NCBI GenBank assembly: GCA_963743875.1
Contig: CAVURM010000001.1
Coordinates: 744,001-808,000, forward strand
DNA: 64,000 nucleotides
Reading direction: 5' to 3'
Origin: RHKX01 sp963743875
GTDB taxonomy: Bacteria; Actinomycetota; Thermoleophilia; Solirubrobacterales; 70-9
The translations under genes were made by a program, and so were the position numbers. Of the stretch, positions 26,589 through 35,225 are shown piece after piece. How positions within the stretch are numbered: the first letter of the stretch is position 1; the number at the start of each line of letters is the position of its first letter. The notes beneath the pieces are model-generated. The model did no database searches. It saw only the letters and a program-made list of their open reading frames with translations, and had not been told where the DNA came from.

Positions 26589-27368
26589 ATGCAGCCTCCC
26601 CGCGCCCACATCCCTGCGCTCGCACCGATCATCCTGGTCGGCTCCGGTCGCGTGGGCAGCGCCCTCGCTCGCGCCCTGAAGGACGCCGGCCGCGATGTGC
26701 GCCTCGCCGGCCGAGACGGCTTCGACGAAGCCTGCACCGGCGCCGAGACCGTCCTTCTCTGCGTCCCGGACGCCGAGATCGGCGCAGCCTGCTCGCGGGC
26801 CGCGGCCCTCTCCCCCGCTCTCCGGTTCATCGGGCATACGAGTGGCGCGACCGGGCTCGAGGCGCTCTCGCCGGCCACGGTGCAGGGAGCCGAGGGGTTC
26901 TCGCTTCACCCCCTCCAGACGGTGCCCGACGCCGGTGCGGACCTGACGGGGGCGCCGGCGGCGATCGCCGGTACGAGTCCGGGCGCCGTCGAGGTGGCGC
27001 GGAGTCTCGCCCGCGACTGTCAGATGCTCCCCTTTGAGATTCCGGAGGGCTCACGTACCGCCTACCACGCCGCCGCATCGATGGCATCCAACTTCCTGAT
27101 CGCGCTCGAGGTGAGCGCCGAGGAGCTGCTGGGCGCCGCCGGGGTGAAGGACGGCAGGGAACTCCTCGCCCCGTTGGTTCTCCGCACCGCGGCGAACTGG
27201 GCCGAGAGCGGCTCGACCGCCCTGACCGGGCCGATCGCACGCGGCGACGAGGAAACGGTTCGCCGGCACCTGGCGGCGATCGAAGACCTGGCGCCCGAGC
27301 TTGCCGACACCTACCGGGCACTCGCCGAGCGCACGAGATCAGTCGCATCGACCGGAGAGCGAACATGA
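26589..27368 (+). CDS. Rossmann-fold DUF2520 protein (pantothenate cluster)
   Basis: 259 residues from the ATG at 26589. ILVGSGRVGSALARALKDAG is an NAD(P) Rossmann motif; the C-terminal all-helical DUF2520 domain (residues ~120-259) contains the YHAAASMASNF segment. The architecture is like ketopantoate reductase/6-phosphogluconate-type dehydrogenases. The stop overlaps panC by 4 bases (ATGA), and the order DUF2520-panC-panB recurs in many bacteria, which suggests ketopantoate reduction or a related step. No panE is seen, so it could supply that activity (inference). Confidence 0.88.
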   Translation: MQPPRAHIPALAPIILVGSGRVGSALARALKDAGRDVRLAGRDGFDEACTGAETVLLCVPDAEIGAACSRAAALSPALRFIGHTSGATGLEALSPATVQGAEGFSLHPLQTVPDAGADLTGAPAAIAGTSPGAVEVARSLARDCQMLPFEIPEGSRTAYHAAASMASNFLIALEVSAEELLGAAGVKDGRELLAPLVLRTAANWAESGSTALTGPIARGDEETVRRHLAAIEDLAPELADTYRALAERTRSVASTGERT

Positions 27369-28258
27369 GGATCGTGGAGACCAAGCGGTCGGTGGGCGAG
27401 GCGCTGGCTGAGGCCCGCCGCGAACATCGCATGATCGGCCTCGTGCCGACGATGGGGTTCCTCCACGCCGGCCACATGTCGCTCCTTGAAGCAGCGAGAG
27501 TCGAATGCGACGTAGTCGTGATGAGCTTGTTCGTCAACCCCGCGCAGTTCGGCGCCGACGAGGACCTGGCCCGGTATCCGCGAGATCGCGAGCGCGACAC
27601 CCGCCTCGCCGCCGAAGCAGGGGTCGACCTGATCTACGCCCCCGATGTCGACGAGGTCTACCCCGACGGCTTCGCGACGACGGTCGAGGTCGGCGGCCTC
27701 ACTGCGGTTCTGTGCGGAGATCTGAGCCGTCGAGGTCCCGAGCATTTCCGCGGCGTCACCACAGTCGTCGCCAAGCTGCTCAACACGGTCGGACCGGACG
27801 TGGCCTACTTCGGGCAGAAGGACGCCCAGCAGGCGGTGGTCGTCCGACGGATGGTGCGCGACCTCGACTTCCCGACCCGAATCGAAGTTCGCCCCACGGT
27901 CAGGGAGGCCGACGGACTCGCGCTCTCGTCGCGGAATTCGTATCTCAGCTCTGCCGACCGCGAGCGCGCCCCGGCGCTGCACCGGGCGCTCGTCTCGGCA
28001 GGCAGCTCCGCTCGAGCGGGAGCTTCGTCGGCTGAGGTCCTGGCCCCGGCGAACCGGATCCTGGCCGAAGCCGGCATCGAGCCCGAGTACCTGGAGATCC
28101 GCGACGCCGAGAGGCTGGAGCCGATCGAGACCATCAACGGCCGTCCGGCCCTGATCGCCGTCGCCGCCCAGTTGGGCGAGGCGCGGCTGATCGACAACCT
28201 GATCATCGAACCACAGGCCGTTCCGCAAGGAAGCCGCGACGAAGGGCGAGGAACCTGA
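27365..28258 (+). CDS. panC: Pantoate-beta-alanine ligase
   Basis: 297 residues, the usual length. GFLHAGHMSLLEAAR contains the HxGH nucleotidyl-transferase signature, FVNPAQFG, and SSRNSYLS completes the adenylate site. It joins pantoate to beta-alanine with ATP to make pantothenate. Its stop shares a base with panB (TGATG). Confidence 0.96.
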   Translation: MRIVETKRSVGEALAEARREHRMIGLVPTMGFLHAGHMSLLEAARVECDVVVMSLFVNPAQFGADEDLARYPRDRERDTRLAAEAGVDLIYAPDVDEVYPDGFATTVEVGGLTAVLCGDLSRRGPEHFRGVTTVVAKLLNTVGPDVAYFGQKDAQQAVVVRRMVRDLDFPTRIEVRPTVREADGLALSSRNSYLSSADRERAPALHRALVSAGSSARAGASSAEVLAPANRILAEAGIEPEYLEIRDAERLEPIETINGRPALIAVAAQLGEARLIDNLIIEPQAVPQGSRDEGRGT

Positions 28259-29178
28259 TGAGCACTCAACCGCGCGTACCGAACACCCCGCCGAATGAGC
28301 GACCGAAGGTGTCGATTCCCCGGATCGCCGAGATGAGGGAACTGGGGGAGCCGATCGCGATGGTCACCGCCTATGACTTCCCCTCGGCTCAGGTTGCCGA
28401 GGAGGCCGGCGTCGACATCGTCCTCGTCGGCGACTCCGGGGCGATGACCGTGCTCGGCCACGACTCGACCGTCCCGATCGGCATGGAAGAGATGCTGATG
28501 CTCTCGGCGGCCGCTCGGCGCGGTCTGAAGACGGCGTTCCTCGTCGGCGATATGCCCTTCGGCTCCTACGAGAACTCCAACGAGCAGGCGATCACGAACG
28601 CTCAGCGCTTCATCAAGGAGGCCGGCTGCGACGCGGTCAAGCTCGAGCGCGGCGGAGCATCCGTCGACCGCGCGCGGGCGATCATCCGTGCCGGCATCCC
28701 GGTCATGGGCCACGTCGGCCTGACGCCCCAGACGGCCACCGCACTCGGCGGCTACAAGGCCCAGGGCAGGACCGGTGAGCGGGCTGCGCAGATCGCCGAG
28801 GACGCCTTCGCACTACAGGCGGTCGGCTGCTTCGCGATCGTCTTCGAGGCGGTCCCCGCCGCGGTGACTGAGGCGATCATGCCGCGGATGGAGGTCCCGG
28901 TGATCGGCATCGGCGCCGGCGGCTCAACCGACGGCCAGGTTCTCGTCTTCCACGACCTGCTCGGGATCCACACCGGCCACACCGCCCGCTTCGTCAAGCG
29001 TTACGCCGAAATCCACGCCTCGATGGTCGAGGGCGTCAGCGCCTACGTCGCCGACGTGCGCGGCAAGCGCTTCCCGGAGGACTCACATACCTACTCGATC
29101 GACCCCGAGGAGCTCGAGGCGTTCGCCAAGTACCTGGATCAGGACACCCTGGCCGGCAAGTCCCCCTGGGACTGGTAG
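28258..29178 (+). CDS. panB: 3-methyl-2-oxobutanoate hydroxymethyltransferase (ketopantoate synthase)
   Basis: 306 residues. Metal and substrate residues lie in VTAYDFPSAQVAEEAG, LVGDSGAMTVLG and the DAVKLERGG strand; GIGAGGSTDGQVLVFHDLLG is near the C-terminus. It adds a hydroxymethyl group from methylene-THF to ketoisovalerate. With panC and the DUF2520 protein it makes the pantothenate operon. panD was not found. Confidence 0.96.
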   Translation: MSTQPRVPNTPPNERPKVSIPRIAEMRELGEPIAMVTAYDFPSAQVAEEAGVDIVLVGDSGAMTVLGHDSTVPIGMEEMLMLSAAARRGLKTAFLVGDMPFGSYENSNEQAITNAQRFIKEAGCDAVKLERGGASVDRARAIIRAGIPVMGHVGLTPQTATALGGYKAQGRTGERAAQIAEDAFALQAVGCFAIVFEAVPAAVTEAIMPRMEVPVIGIGAGGSTDGQVLVFHDLLGIHTGHTARFVKRYAEIHASMVEGVSAYVADVRGKRFPEDSHTYSIDPEELEAFAKYLDQDTLAGKSPWDW

Positions 29179-29330
29179 CCGGCGACCCCGAAGGCGCCAG
29201 GCTAGTCCTCATCGGGCGGCTCGCGGCCCTCGGGACGAACCTCACCCATCCTCACCCTTGAGCGAGAACGCGGTCCGCGGGCCTCCCTCGGCGTTCCTCC
29301 GCCGCCCGGACGCCCGCTCCAACAACCGAC

Positions 29331-29843
29331 CTAAGGCCCGACCGGGACGTTGGAGGAGATCCTGTCGATCTTCCAGCCGTTGCCGACCTGAACCACCGTC
29401 ACCTTCAGCGTTTCGCCGGCGAATACGCCGCCCTGCGGCTGCGCGGTGACGATCACGGTCCCCTTCTTGACCGGCCCCTGCTGAACGATCACGCCGTTGG
29501 CCAGCCCGGACGCCTTCCGGGCGGCCACGCAACCCTGCCGATCGCCGTAGGAGCGCCTCAGGAACCCCGGCGTGATCAGCTCATCGCAGACGGTCGGGTC
29601 GTTGGGCTTGACGAGGTAGTCGGTGACGGTCGTCTTGATCTTCTCCTCGTCGGTGACCGGCTGGCCGCCTCCGCCGCCCGTCGTCGCGGTGGTCGTGCTC
29701 CCTCCGGTCGTGGTCTGGGTGACGACCGGGCCCGTGGTCGGAGGCTCGGACTTCTCCCCGCATCCGGCGATGAAGAGGGTGGCGACCGCCATCAGTACGA
29801 GAGGTGTTGCAGATCTGAAGCTCACGCTGGACAGGCTAGCCAT
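29331..29843 (-). CDS. Small secreted lipoprotein, function unknown
   Basis: 170 residues with a clear lipobox (LFIAGCGEKSE) near residue 28, a Thr/Gly-rich spacer, and a ~100-residue domain (EKIKTTVTDYLVKPND... to the VGNGWKIDRISSN end) resembling NTF2-like scaffolds by pattern. Its start lies inside the 3' end of the upstream acyltransferase gene (8-base overlap). It is a surface lipoprotein of unknown role. Confidence 0.78.
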   Translation of the reverse strand: MASLSSVSFRSATPLVLMAVATLFIAGCGEKSEPPTTGPVVTQTTTGGSTTTATTGGGGGQPVTDEEKIKTTVTDYLVKPNDPTVCDELITPGFLRRSYGDRQGCVAARKASGLANGVIVQQGPVKKGTVIVTAQPQGGVFAGETLKVTVVQVGNGWKIDRISSNVPVGP

Positions 29844-30456
29844 CCGCCGGCTCGACCCGCTGAATCTCCCTGATCACCCGGGCGGGGGCTCCCGCCGAGA
29901 TCGTCCAGGAGGGAGTGTCGTGGGTGACGACCGCATTCGAGCCGATCACGCAGTGCTCGCCGATCTCGGTGCCGCCGGTGACGACGACCCCCTTGCCGAG
30001 CCAGGTGTTGGATCCGATCCGAACCGGCCCTCGGGGGACGAATCCCTGCCACGTGATCGGCAGTTCCGGGTCATCGAAGCGGTGGTCGGCGTCGCCGACG
30101 AAGCAGTGATTGGCGAACATCACGTGGTCACCGATCTCGATCAGCTCGTGAGCCGCCAGCATCGTCTCGCGGTTCAGGAAGCACCCCCGACCGATCGAGA
30201 TCCGCCCCTCAGGTCCGAGCGTCAACCAGCACCCCGGCTCCAGGAGCGTGCCCTCCCCGATCGTCAGACGGCCGTCGTCGAGCGCCTCCAGCACCTCGCC
30301 CTCGATCGGATGGCGGACGTAGAAACCGCCACGCGCGGCGTGACGATTGATCCGCCAGCGGTTCCGGGCGCGATGCGTCCGCTCGTACCAGCGTCGCTTC
30401 GTCCACCACATGCGCCAACCGCGCTGCGGAGTGACGTAGGGGTCATCTCCCGCCAC
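29836..30456 (-). CDS. Hexapeptide-repeat acyltransferase (left-handed beta helix)
   Basis: 206 residues from the GTG at 30456. After a basic N-terminus with a WRMWWTKRRWYERTHRARN segment, imperfect hexapeptide repeats run (EGTLLEPGCWLTLGPEGRISI...), with HCFVGDADHRFDDP holding the catalytic His/Asp region, and SNAVVTHDTPSWTISAGAPARVI as the classic C-terminal capping. It probably O- or N-acetylates a sugar or lipid. The start is divergent from the hypothetical gene at 30475. Substrate not predictable. Confidence 0.82.
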   Translation of the reverse strand: MAGDDPYVTPQRGWRMWWTKRRWYERTHRARNRWRINRHAARGGFYVRHPIEGEVLEALDDGRLTIGEGTLLEPGCWLTLGPEGRISIGRGCFLNRETMLAAHELIEIGDHVMFANHCFVGDADHRFDDPELPITWQGFVPRGPVRIGSNTWLGKGVVVTGGTEIGEHCVIGSNAVVTHDTPSWTISAGAPARVIREIQRVEPADG

Positions 30457-30474
30457 GCCTGTAGCTTCCCAGAC

Positions 30475-31023
30475 ATGGCAGCTCTTGGAGACGCAGGCGA
30501 GCAGACGCGCGAAGAGCGTCTCGCGATCGCACGCAACTATCGCGAGCGCCGAGGGCGGGAGCTGCGGGAGCTCGCCGCGCGGGCCGTCGATGCGGAGGTG
30601 GTGGCGGCCGGCGAGTTCAGCACCGTTCCGACCGAGGCCATCGCGTCGATCCCAGGGCTCGGGATGTTGATGCTGCCGCTGGCCCGGAGACGCAGCCGCC
30701 GGGTCGGGTTGTCGCCGACGATCATGCTGGCGCTGACGGCCGACACCGTCCACGCCCTGGCCGTCGAATCCGCGGGTCTGCGACGCGACGAGACCGAGAT
30801 CCACGAGGCAAGGTCCTGGCCGCGCGCCGACGTCTCGGTCGAACGCGGCGGTCGCGCCTTCATGCGCGACAAGCTCCTCCTCCACGTTCCCGGCGAGGAC
30901 GAGCCGCTGACCCTCTTCGCTCCGACCCTGCGGACGAACCCGTGGAGCTCCGAGGTGGTCCGCCTCCTCGGCGGGGACGCGCCCGACCCGATCGATCTCG
31001 AAGGTCCTAACCGCCCCAGGTGA
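30475..31023 (+). CDS. Conserved hypothetical protein
   Basis: 182 residues from the ATG at 30475, divergent from the acyltransferase gene. The N-terminus is Arg/Glu-rich helical (REERLAIARNYRERRGRELRELA); later there are basic LARRRSRRVGLSP and a hydrophobic/Leu strand region (TIMLALTADTVHALAVES), ending DAPDPIDLEGPNRPR. No domain was recognised. The stop region overlaps the convergent LysM gene by 17 bases. Confidence 0.6.
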   Translation: MAALGDAGEQTREERLAIARNYRERRGRELRELAARAVDAEVVAAGEFSTVPTEAIASIPGLGMLMLPLARRRSRRVGLSPTIMLALTADTVHALAVESAGLRRDETEIHEARSWPRADVSVERGGRAFMRDKLLLHVPGEDEPLTLFAPTLRTNPWSSEVVRLLGGDAPDPIDLEGPNRPR

Positions 31024-31660
31024 CGTGCCACCACTCGTCCGGCGCCTCGGTCTTGCCCCAGCCGTACTGCCAGCCGATCTGATCGACGACGTCGCGCATC
31101 GCCGGCGTCGCGAGATCGACGGAGACGCCGAGCTCGTGCGATGAAGACCCCGGCGGGTTGGCCGGCGCGCCGACGCCCGCCAGGAACAGCTCGTAGAGGT
31201 CGCCCTGCTGCTCCGCGGTCCGGTAGGCGGACATCGGCCCGGCCGGATAGAGGTCGACGCCGTAGTTGGTGAGCGCATCGGTGCGCATCGAGTTCCATGC
31301 CGCGGCGGCGGCGGCGTCCAGGTAGAGGTCGCCGTAGGGGCTCGGGATCGTGCCGAGCCAGGACGCGGGCGCAACGCCGGTGGTCGCCGGAGCCGTCGTC
31401 GTCGCGACGGGCGCGGCGATCACTCCGGTCTGCTCAAGGGTCGGAACCGCGATCGAACTCCCGGCGATGACCAGATAGTCGCTCGAAAGGCCGTTCCAGG
31501 CGGCCAGCGAGTCCGTCGTCAGGCCGTTGGCGGCGGCGATCCCCGAGAGGGTCTCGCCGGGCTGAACGGTGTGGGCGACAGCGGCCCCGGCGGGCGCCGC
31601 GAGGATCCCCGCGGCCAGCAGTGCGGCCACGAAGGGCGGAACGGTTCTCCTTGCTGACAT
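31007..31660 (-). CDS. Secreted LysM / D-alanyl-D-alanine carboxypeptidase (VanY-like) protein
   Basis: 217 residues from the ATG at 31660, with an N-terminal signal (FVAALLAAGILAAPAGA). A LysM domain follows (HTVQPGETLSGIAAANGL), then an Ala/Thr linker and a VanY-type peptidase: SSSHELGVSVDLA carries SxHxxGxxxD zinc ligands and GKTEAPDEWWHV the final ligand His. It binds and trims peptidoglycan stem peptides outside the cell. Confidence 0.9.
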   Translation of the reverse strand: MSARRTVPPFVAALLAAGILAAPAGAAVAHTVQPGETLSGIAAANGLTTDSLAAWNGLSSDYLVIAGSSIAVPTLEQTGVIAAPVATTTAPATTGVAPASWLGTIPSPYGDLYLDAAAAAAWNSMRTDALTNYGVDLYPAGPMSAYRTAEQQGDLYELFLAGVGAPANPPGSSSHELGVSVDLATPAMRDVVDQIGWQYGWGKTEAPDEWWHVTWGG

Positions 31661-31750
31661 GCGAACCCTTACGGCAACCCCCGTCGCGGTCCTGCGGAAA
31701 CTCATGCCGGGTTCCCGATCCGCAATGGACCGTTCACCAGGTAGCGCGGA

Positions 31751-32130
31751 TCAGCGCTTCGGCTTCTTGACCTTGAACGAGGCCTTGGCCGGCGTCGGTC
31801 GGTATTACCGTCGGAGTCGTGGCTCGGACGTAGAAGGTGTGCTTATCGGGCTTCAGTTTCTTGTAGCTGATCGGGGAGGCGCAGGTATTCCACTTCCCCT
31901 TGTCGAGCTTGCACTCGAAAGCGGCGTCTGGATCATTGGATTTGAAGCGGATCCGGGTGTCGCGGTTTGCCTGGTATTTCAGCTTCACGTTGATCTTCGT
32001 CTCCGGCGCGGTGACGTCGGTGAGTGTGACCGGGTCGCTGCAGGCGGCCGCCGAGTTCGCGTTGTTCGCATCCCCCGAGTAGGAGACCTGCCAGCGGTAG
32101 TCGGCCGTAGACCTCCCTGGCCCATCCATG
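31751..32130 (-). pseudogene. Remnant of a secreted Ig-like repeat protein
   Basis: The segment reads YRWQVSYSGDANN with the conserved core of bacterial Ig-like/adhesion repeats (RWxxSYSGDxNN), then APETKINVKLKYQANRDTRIRF and a Cys pair (FECKLDKGKWNTC). Near 31800-31830 the frame must shift twice to reach an ending TPAKASFKVKKPKR with stop at 31751-31753, the usual terminus of this family. There is no start or signal peptide upstream; the sequence before about 32130 runs antisense to uvrA. It appears to be the tail of a larger surface protein, cut off at its 5' side. Confidence 0.6.
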
Positions 32131-32187
32131 CCGCCCCACCCGCGAAACGTGATTCCCATGCCGGTTATCCCCCGCGGCGAGGTGATG

Positions 32188-35133
32188 TCAGGCGGCGACA
32201 GGCTCGCGCTGCTTGCGCGGCGAGCGCTCGACGGTCGGCTCGACCAGGTCCTCGAGGAAGCGGCCGGTGTAGGAAGCCGGCTCCATCGCGACCTGCTCGG
32301 GCGTTCCGACGGCGATGATCTCGCCGCCACCGTCACCACCTTCGGGGCCGAGATCGACGACCCAGTCGGCCGACTTGATCACGTCGAGGTTGTGTTCGAT
32401 CACGACGACGGTGTTGCCGGCGTCGACGAGCCGAGACAGCACCTCCAGTAGGCGCTCGACATCGGCGAAGTGGAGGCCCGTCGTCGGCTCGTCGAGGATG
32501 TAGAGCGTCTCCCCGGTGGCGATCTTCGAGAGCTCGCTGGCGAGCTTGACCCGCTGCGCCTCACCGCCGGAGAGCGTCGTCGCCGGCTGGCCGAGCCGGA
32601 TGTAGCCCAGCCCGACGTCGTTGAGCGTCTTCAGTCGCCGGTGGATCTTCGGGATCTTGGCGAAGAAGTCGACCGCCTCCTCCACCGGCATCTCGAGCAC
32701 GTCGGCGATCGACTTGCCCTTGAAGCGAACCTCGAGGGTCTCGCGGTTGTATCGCCGGCCATGGCATTGCTCGCAGGGGACGTAGACATCCGGCAGGAAA
32801 TGCATCTCGATCTTGATCTGCCCGTCGCCCTTGCAGACCTCGCAGCGACCGCCCTTGACGTTGAAGCTGAACCGTCCGGGCTGATAGCCGCGGGCCCTAG
32901 CCTCCTTCGTCTTGGCGAAGAGCTGGCGGATGTGGTCGAAGACGCCGGTGTAGGTCGCCGGGTTCGAACGAGGCGTCCGGCCGATCGGGGACTGGTCGAT
33001 GTTGATCACTTTGTCGATCTGCTTGAGACCATCGATGCGATCGTGCGCGCCCGGCCTGGTCCGCGCCCGATGAAGGCGGTTGGCGACCGAGCGGTACAAC
33101 GTCTCGTTGACCAGCGTGGACTTGCCCGAACCGGAGACGCCGGTGACGCAGGTCAGCGTCCCGACCGGTATCGAGACGTCGACGTTCTTGAGGTTGTGCT
33201 CGCGGGCGCCGCGCACGACCAGTTCCCCTCGACCCTTCCGCCGAACGTCCGGGACGGGGATCGAGACCTTGCCGGAGAGGTAGCGACCGGTCAGCGACTT
33301 CGGATCCCGGATCACCTGCGCCGGGGTGCCCGCCGAGACGACCTCGCCGCCGTGCTCGCCGGCCCCGGGGCCGAGGTCGACCAGGTAGTCGGCGGCGCGC
33401 ATCGTGCCCTCGTCGTGCTCGACGACGATCACGGAGTTGCCGAGGTCACGCAGGCGCTCCAGCGTCCCGATCAGCTTCGCGTTGTCGCGTTGGTGCAGAC
33501 CGATCGAGGGCTCGTCGAGGATGTAGAGGACGCCGACGAGGCTGGACCCGATTTGCGTCGCAAGCCGGATTCGCTGCGCCTCGCCACCCGAGAGCGTCGT
33601 CGCCGCGCGCTCCAGGGTCAGGTAGCCGATCCCGACCGAGACGAGGAAGTTGAGCCGCTCCTGAACCTCACGGACGACCAGGCGGGCAATCGCCCGCTCG
33701 GTCTCGGTCAGCTCCAGCGAGCCGATCCACTCGAGCGCCGCACGCGCCGACTTGTTCGAGTATTCGGCGATCGAGAGGCCGCCGACCGTGACGGCGAGGC
33801 TCTCCGGGCGCAGGCGGGCGCCGCCGCAGGCCGGACACGGCTGCAAGGCCATGAGCTCTTCGATCTTCTCCCTGGTCTTGTCGGAATCGGTGTTCGAGTA
33901 GCGGCGCTCGAGTCCGACCGTGATTCCCTCGAACTTGGCGCTGTAGTTGCGGCGCCGGCCGAAGCGATTCTTGTAGGTGATCTGATGCCGCTCGTCGCCG
34001 GTCCCCTCGAGCAGGATTCCGCGATCAGCGTCCGAGAGATCCTGCCAAGGGACGTCGATCGGGATTCCACGGTTCTCACACACCGCCTCGACCAGACGGC
34101 GGTAGTACATCGATGCCGCTCCCATCCAGGTCGACAGCGCGCCCTCGGAGATCGCCAGCGTCGGATCGGGGATGCAGAGCTCGGGATCGATGACCCGCTG
34201 GAAACCGAGGCCGTGGCAACGCTCGCAGGCGCCGTGAGGTGAGTTGAACGAGAAGATCCGCGGCTCGATTTCGGGCATCGACGTACCGCAGCTCAGGCAG
34301 GCGAACTTCTCGCTGAAGACCAGGACCTCGCCGCGCTTGCCGGCGCTCGGCCCGGAAAGCGTCTGGGCTCCCGCGACCTCTTCCCCGCCGGGACCTCGCT
34401 CGATTAGCTCAACCTCGACCAGACCGTCCGCCAGCGCGGCGGCGGCCTCGATCGATTCCGCGAGGCGCTTGCGCAACCCCTCCTTCATCACAAGCCGGTC
34501 GACGACGATCGCGATGTCGTGCTTGAACTTCTTGTCGAGGACGATCTCCTCGTCGAGTCGACGTAGATCTCCGTCGATGACGGCCCGCGCGTAGCCCTGC
34601 TGGCGCATGTCCTCGAGCAACTTGCCGTACTCGCCCTTGCGCTCTCGAACGACCGGCGCGAGCACCATGAATCGGGTCTCGTCCCCGAGCGTCATCACGC
34701 GATCGGTGATCTGCTCGATCGACTGGCCGGCGATCGGCTCGCCGCAGGTCGGGCAGTGGGGCTTGCCGATCCTCGACCACATCAGGCGCAGGTAGTCGTA
34801 GATCTCGGTCACGGTCCCGACCGTCGAGCGCGGGTTCCGCGAGGTCGTCTTCTGATCGATCGAGATCGCCGGGCTGAGCCCCTCGATCGAGTCCACGTCG
34901 GGCTTGTCCATCTGCCCGAGGAACTGGCGGGCGTAGGCGGAGAGCGACTCGACGTAGCGCCGCTGCCCCTCGGCGTAGATCGTGTCGAACGCGAGGCTCG
35001 ACTTCCCGGATCCGGACAGGCCGGTCATCACGACCAGCGCGTCGCGCGGCAGATCGACGTCGACGTTCTTCAGGTTGTGCTCGCGGGCGCCTGAGACGAC
35101 AATCCGCCCGCTTCGGGAGTTCGATGCCACCAC
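32188..35133 (-). CDS. uvrA: Excinuclease ABC subunit A
   Basis: 981 residues, full length. Two ABC ATPase modules: Walker A GLSGSGKSSLAF near residue 37 and GVSGSGKSTLVNETLY near 650, both with LSGGEAQRI/LSGGEAQRV signatures. Zinc modules: CPTCG (residues ~130), CLSCGTSMPEIEPRI with CERCHG (~290-320), and CEVCKGDGQ with CEQCHG (~755-780). Damage recognition in nucleotide excision repair. A GTG start (35133, or the adjacent one at 35135). An SOS box lies 17-30 bases upstream. Confidence 0.97.
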   Translation of the reverse strand: MVASNSRSGRIVVSGAREHNLKNVDVDLPRDALVVMTGLSGSGKSSLAFDTIYAEGQRRYVESLSAYARQFLGQMDKPDVDSIEGLSPAISIDQKTTSRNPRSTVGTVTEIYDYLRLMWSRIGKPHCPTCGEPIAGQSIEQITDRVMTLGDETRFMVLAPVVRERKGEYGKLLEDMRQQGYARAVIDGDLRRLDEEIVLDKKFKHDIAIVVDRLVMKEGLRKRLAESIEAAAALADGLVEVELIERGPGGEEVAGAQTLSGPSAGKRGEVLVFSEKFACLSCGTSMPEIEPRIFSFNSPHGACERCHGLGFQRVIDPELCIPDPTLAISEGALSTWMGAASMYYRRLVEAVCENRGIPIDVPWQDLSDADRGILLEGTGDERHQITYKNRFGRRRNYSAKFEGITVGLERRYSNTDSDKTREKIEELMALQPCPACGGARLRPESLAVTVGGLSIAEYSNKSARAALEWIGSLELTETERAIARLVVREVQERLNFLVSVGIGYLTLERAATTLSGGEAQRIRLATQIGSSLVGVLYILDEPSIGLHQRDNAKLIGTLERLRDLGNSVIVVEHDEGTMRAADYLVDLGPGAGEHGGEVVSAGTPAQVIRDPKSLTGRYLSGKVSIPVPDVRRKGRGELVVRGAREHNLKNVDVSIPVGTLTCVTGVSGSGKSTLVNETLYRSVANRLHRARTRPGAHDRIDGLKQIDKVINIDQSPIGRTPRSNPATYTGVFDHIRQLFAKTKEARARGYQPGRFSFNVKGGRCEVCKGDGQIKIEMHFLPDVYVPCEQCHGRRYNRETLEVRFKGKSIADVLEMPVEEAVDFFAKIPKIHRRLKTLNDVGLGYIRLGQPATTLSGGEAQRVKLASELSKIATGETLYILDEPTTGLHFADVERLLEVLSRLVDAGNTVVVIEHNLDVIKSADWVVDLGPEGGDGGGEIIAVGTPEQVAMEPASYTGRFLEDLVEPTVERSPRKQREPVAA

Positions 35134-35149
35134 CGTGAGTTTAGAGGCA

Positions 35150-35163
35150 CGAACGGACGTTCG
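35150..35163. promoter_or_regulatory. LexA (SOS) box upstream of uvrA
   Basis: The 14-base palindrome CGAACGGACGTTCG matches the Gram-positive/actinobacterial SOS consensus CGAAC-N4-GTTCG exactly (two CGAAC/GTTCG arms, R-N-R-Y spacer). It lies about 17 bases upstream of the uvrA start, so it would overlap the promoter. uvrB has no such box and may instead be driven by another promoter or by readthrough. Confidence 0.85.
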
Positions 35164-35225
35164 CTACCGCCTGGGCAGTGGCCACTCGCTCAGCCGGCGC
35201 CGCGTGACGAGATTGCGCCGACCGC

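Noticed and set aside
32470..34242. Long frames antisense to uvrA
   Set aside because: Shadow reading of a highly conserved gene; translation is Arg/Asp/Leu-rich without recognisable domains.
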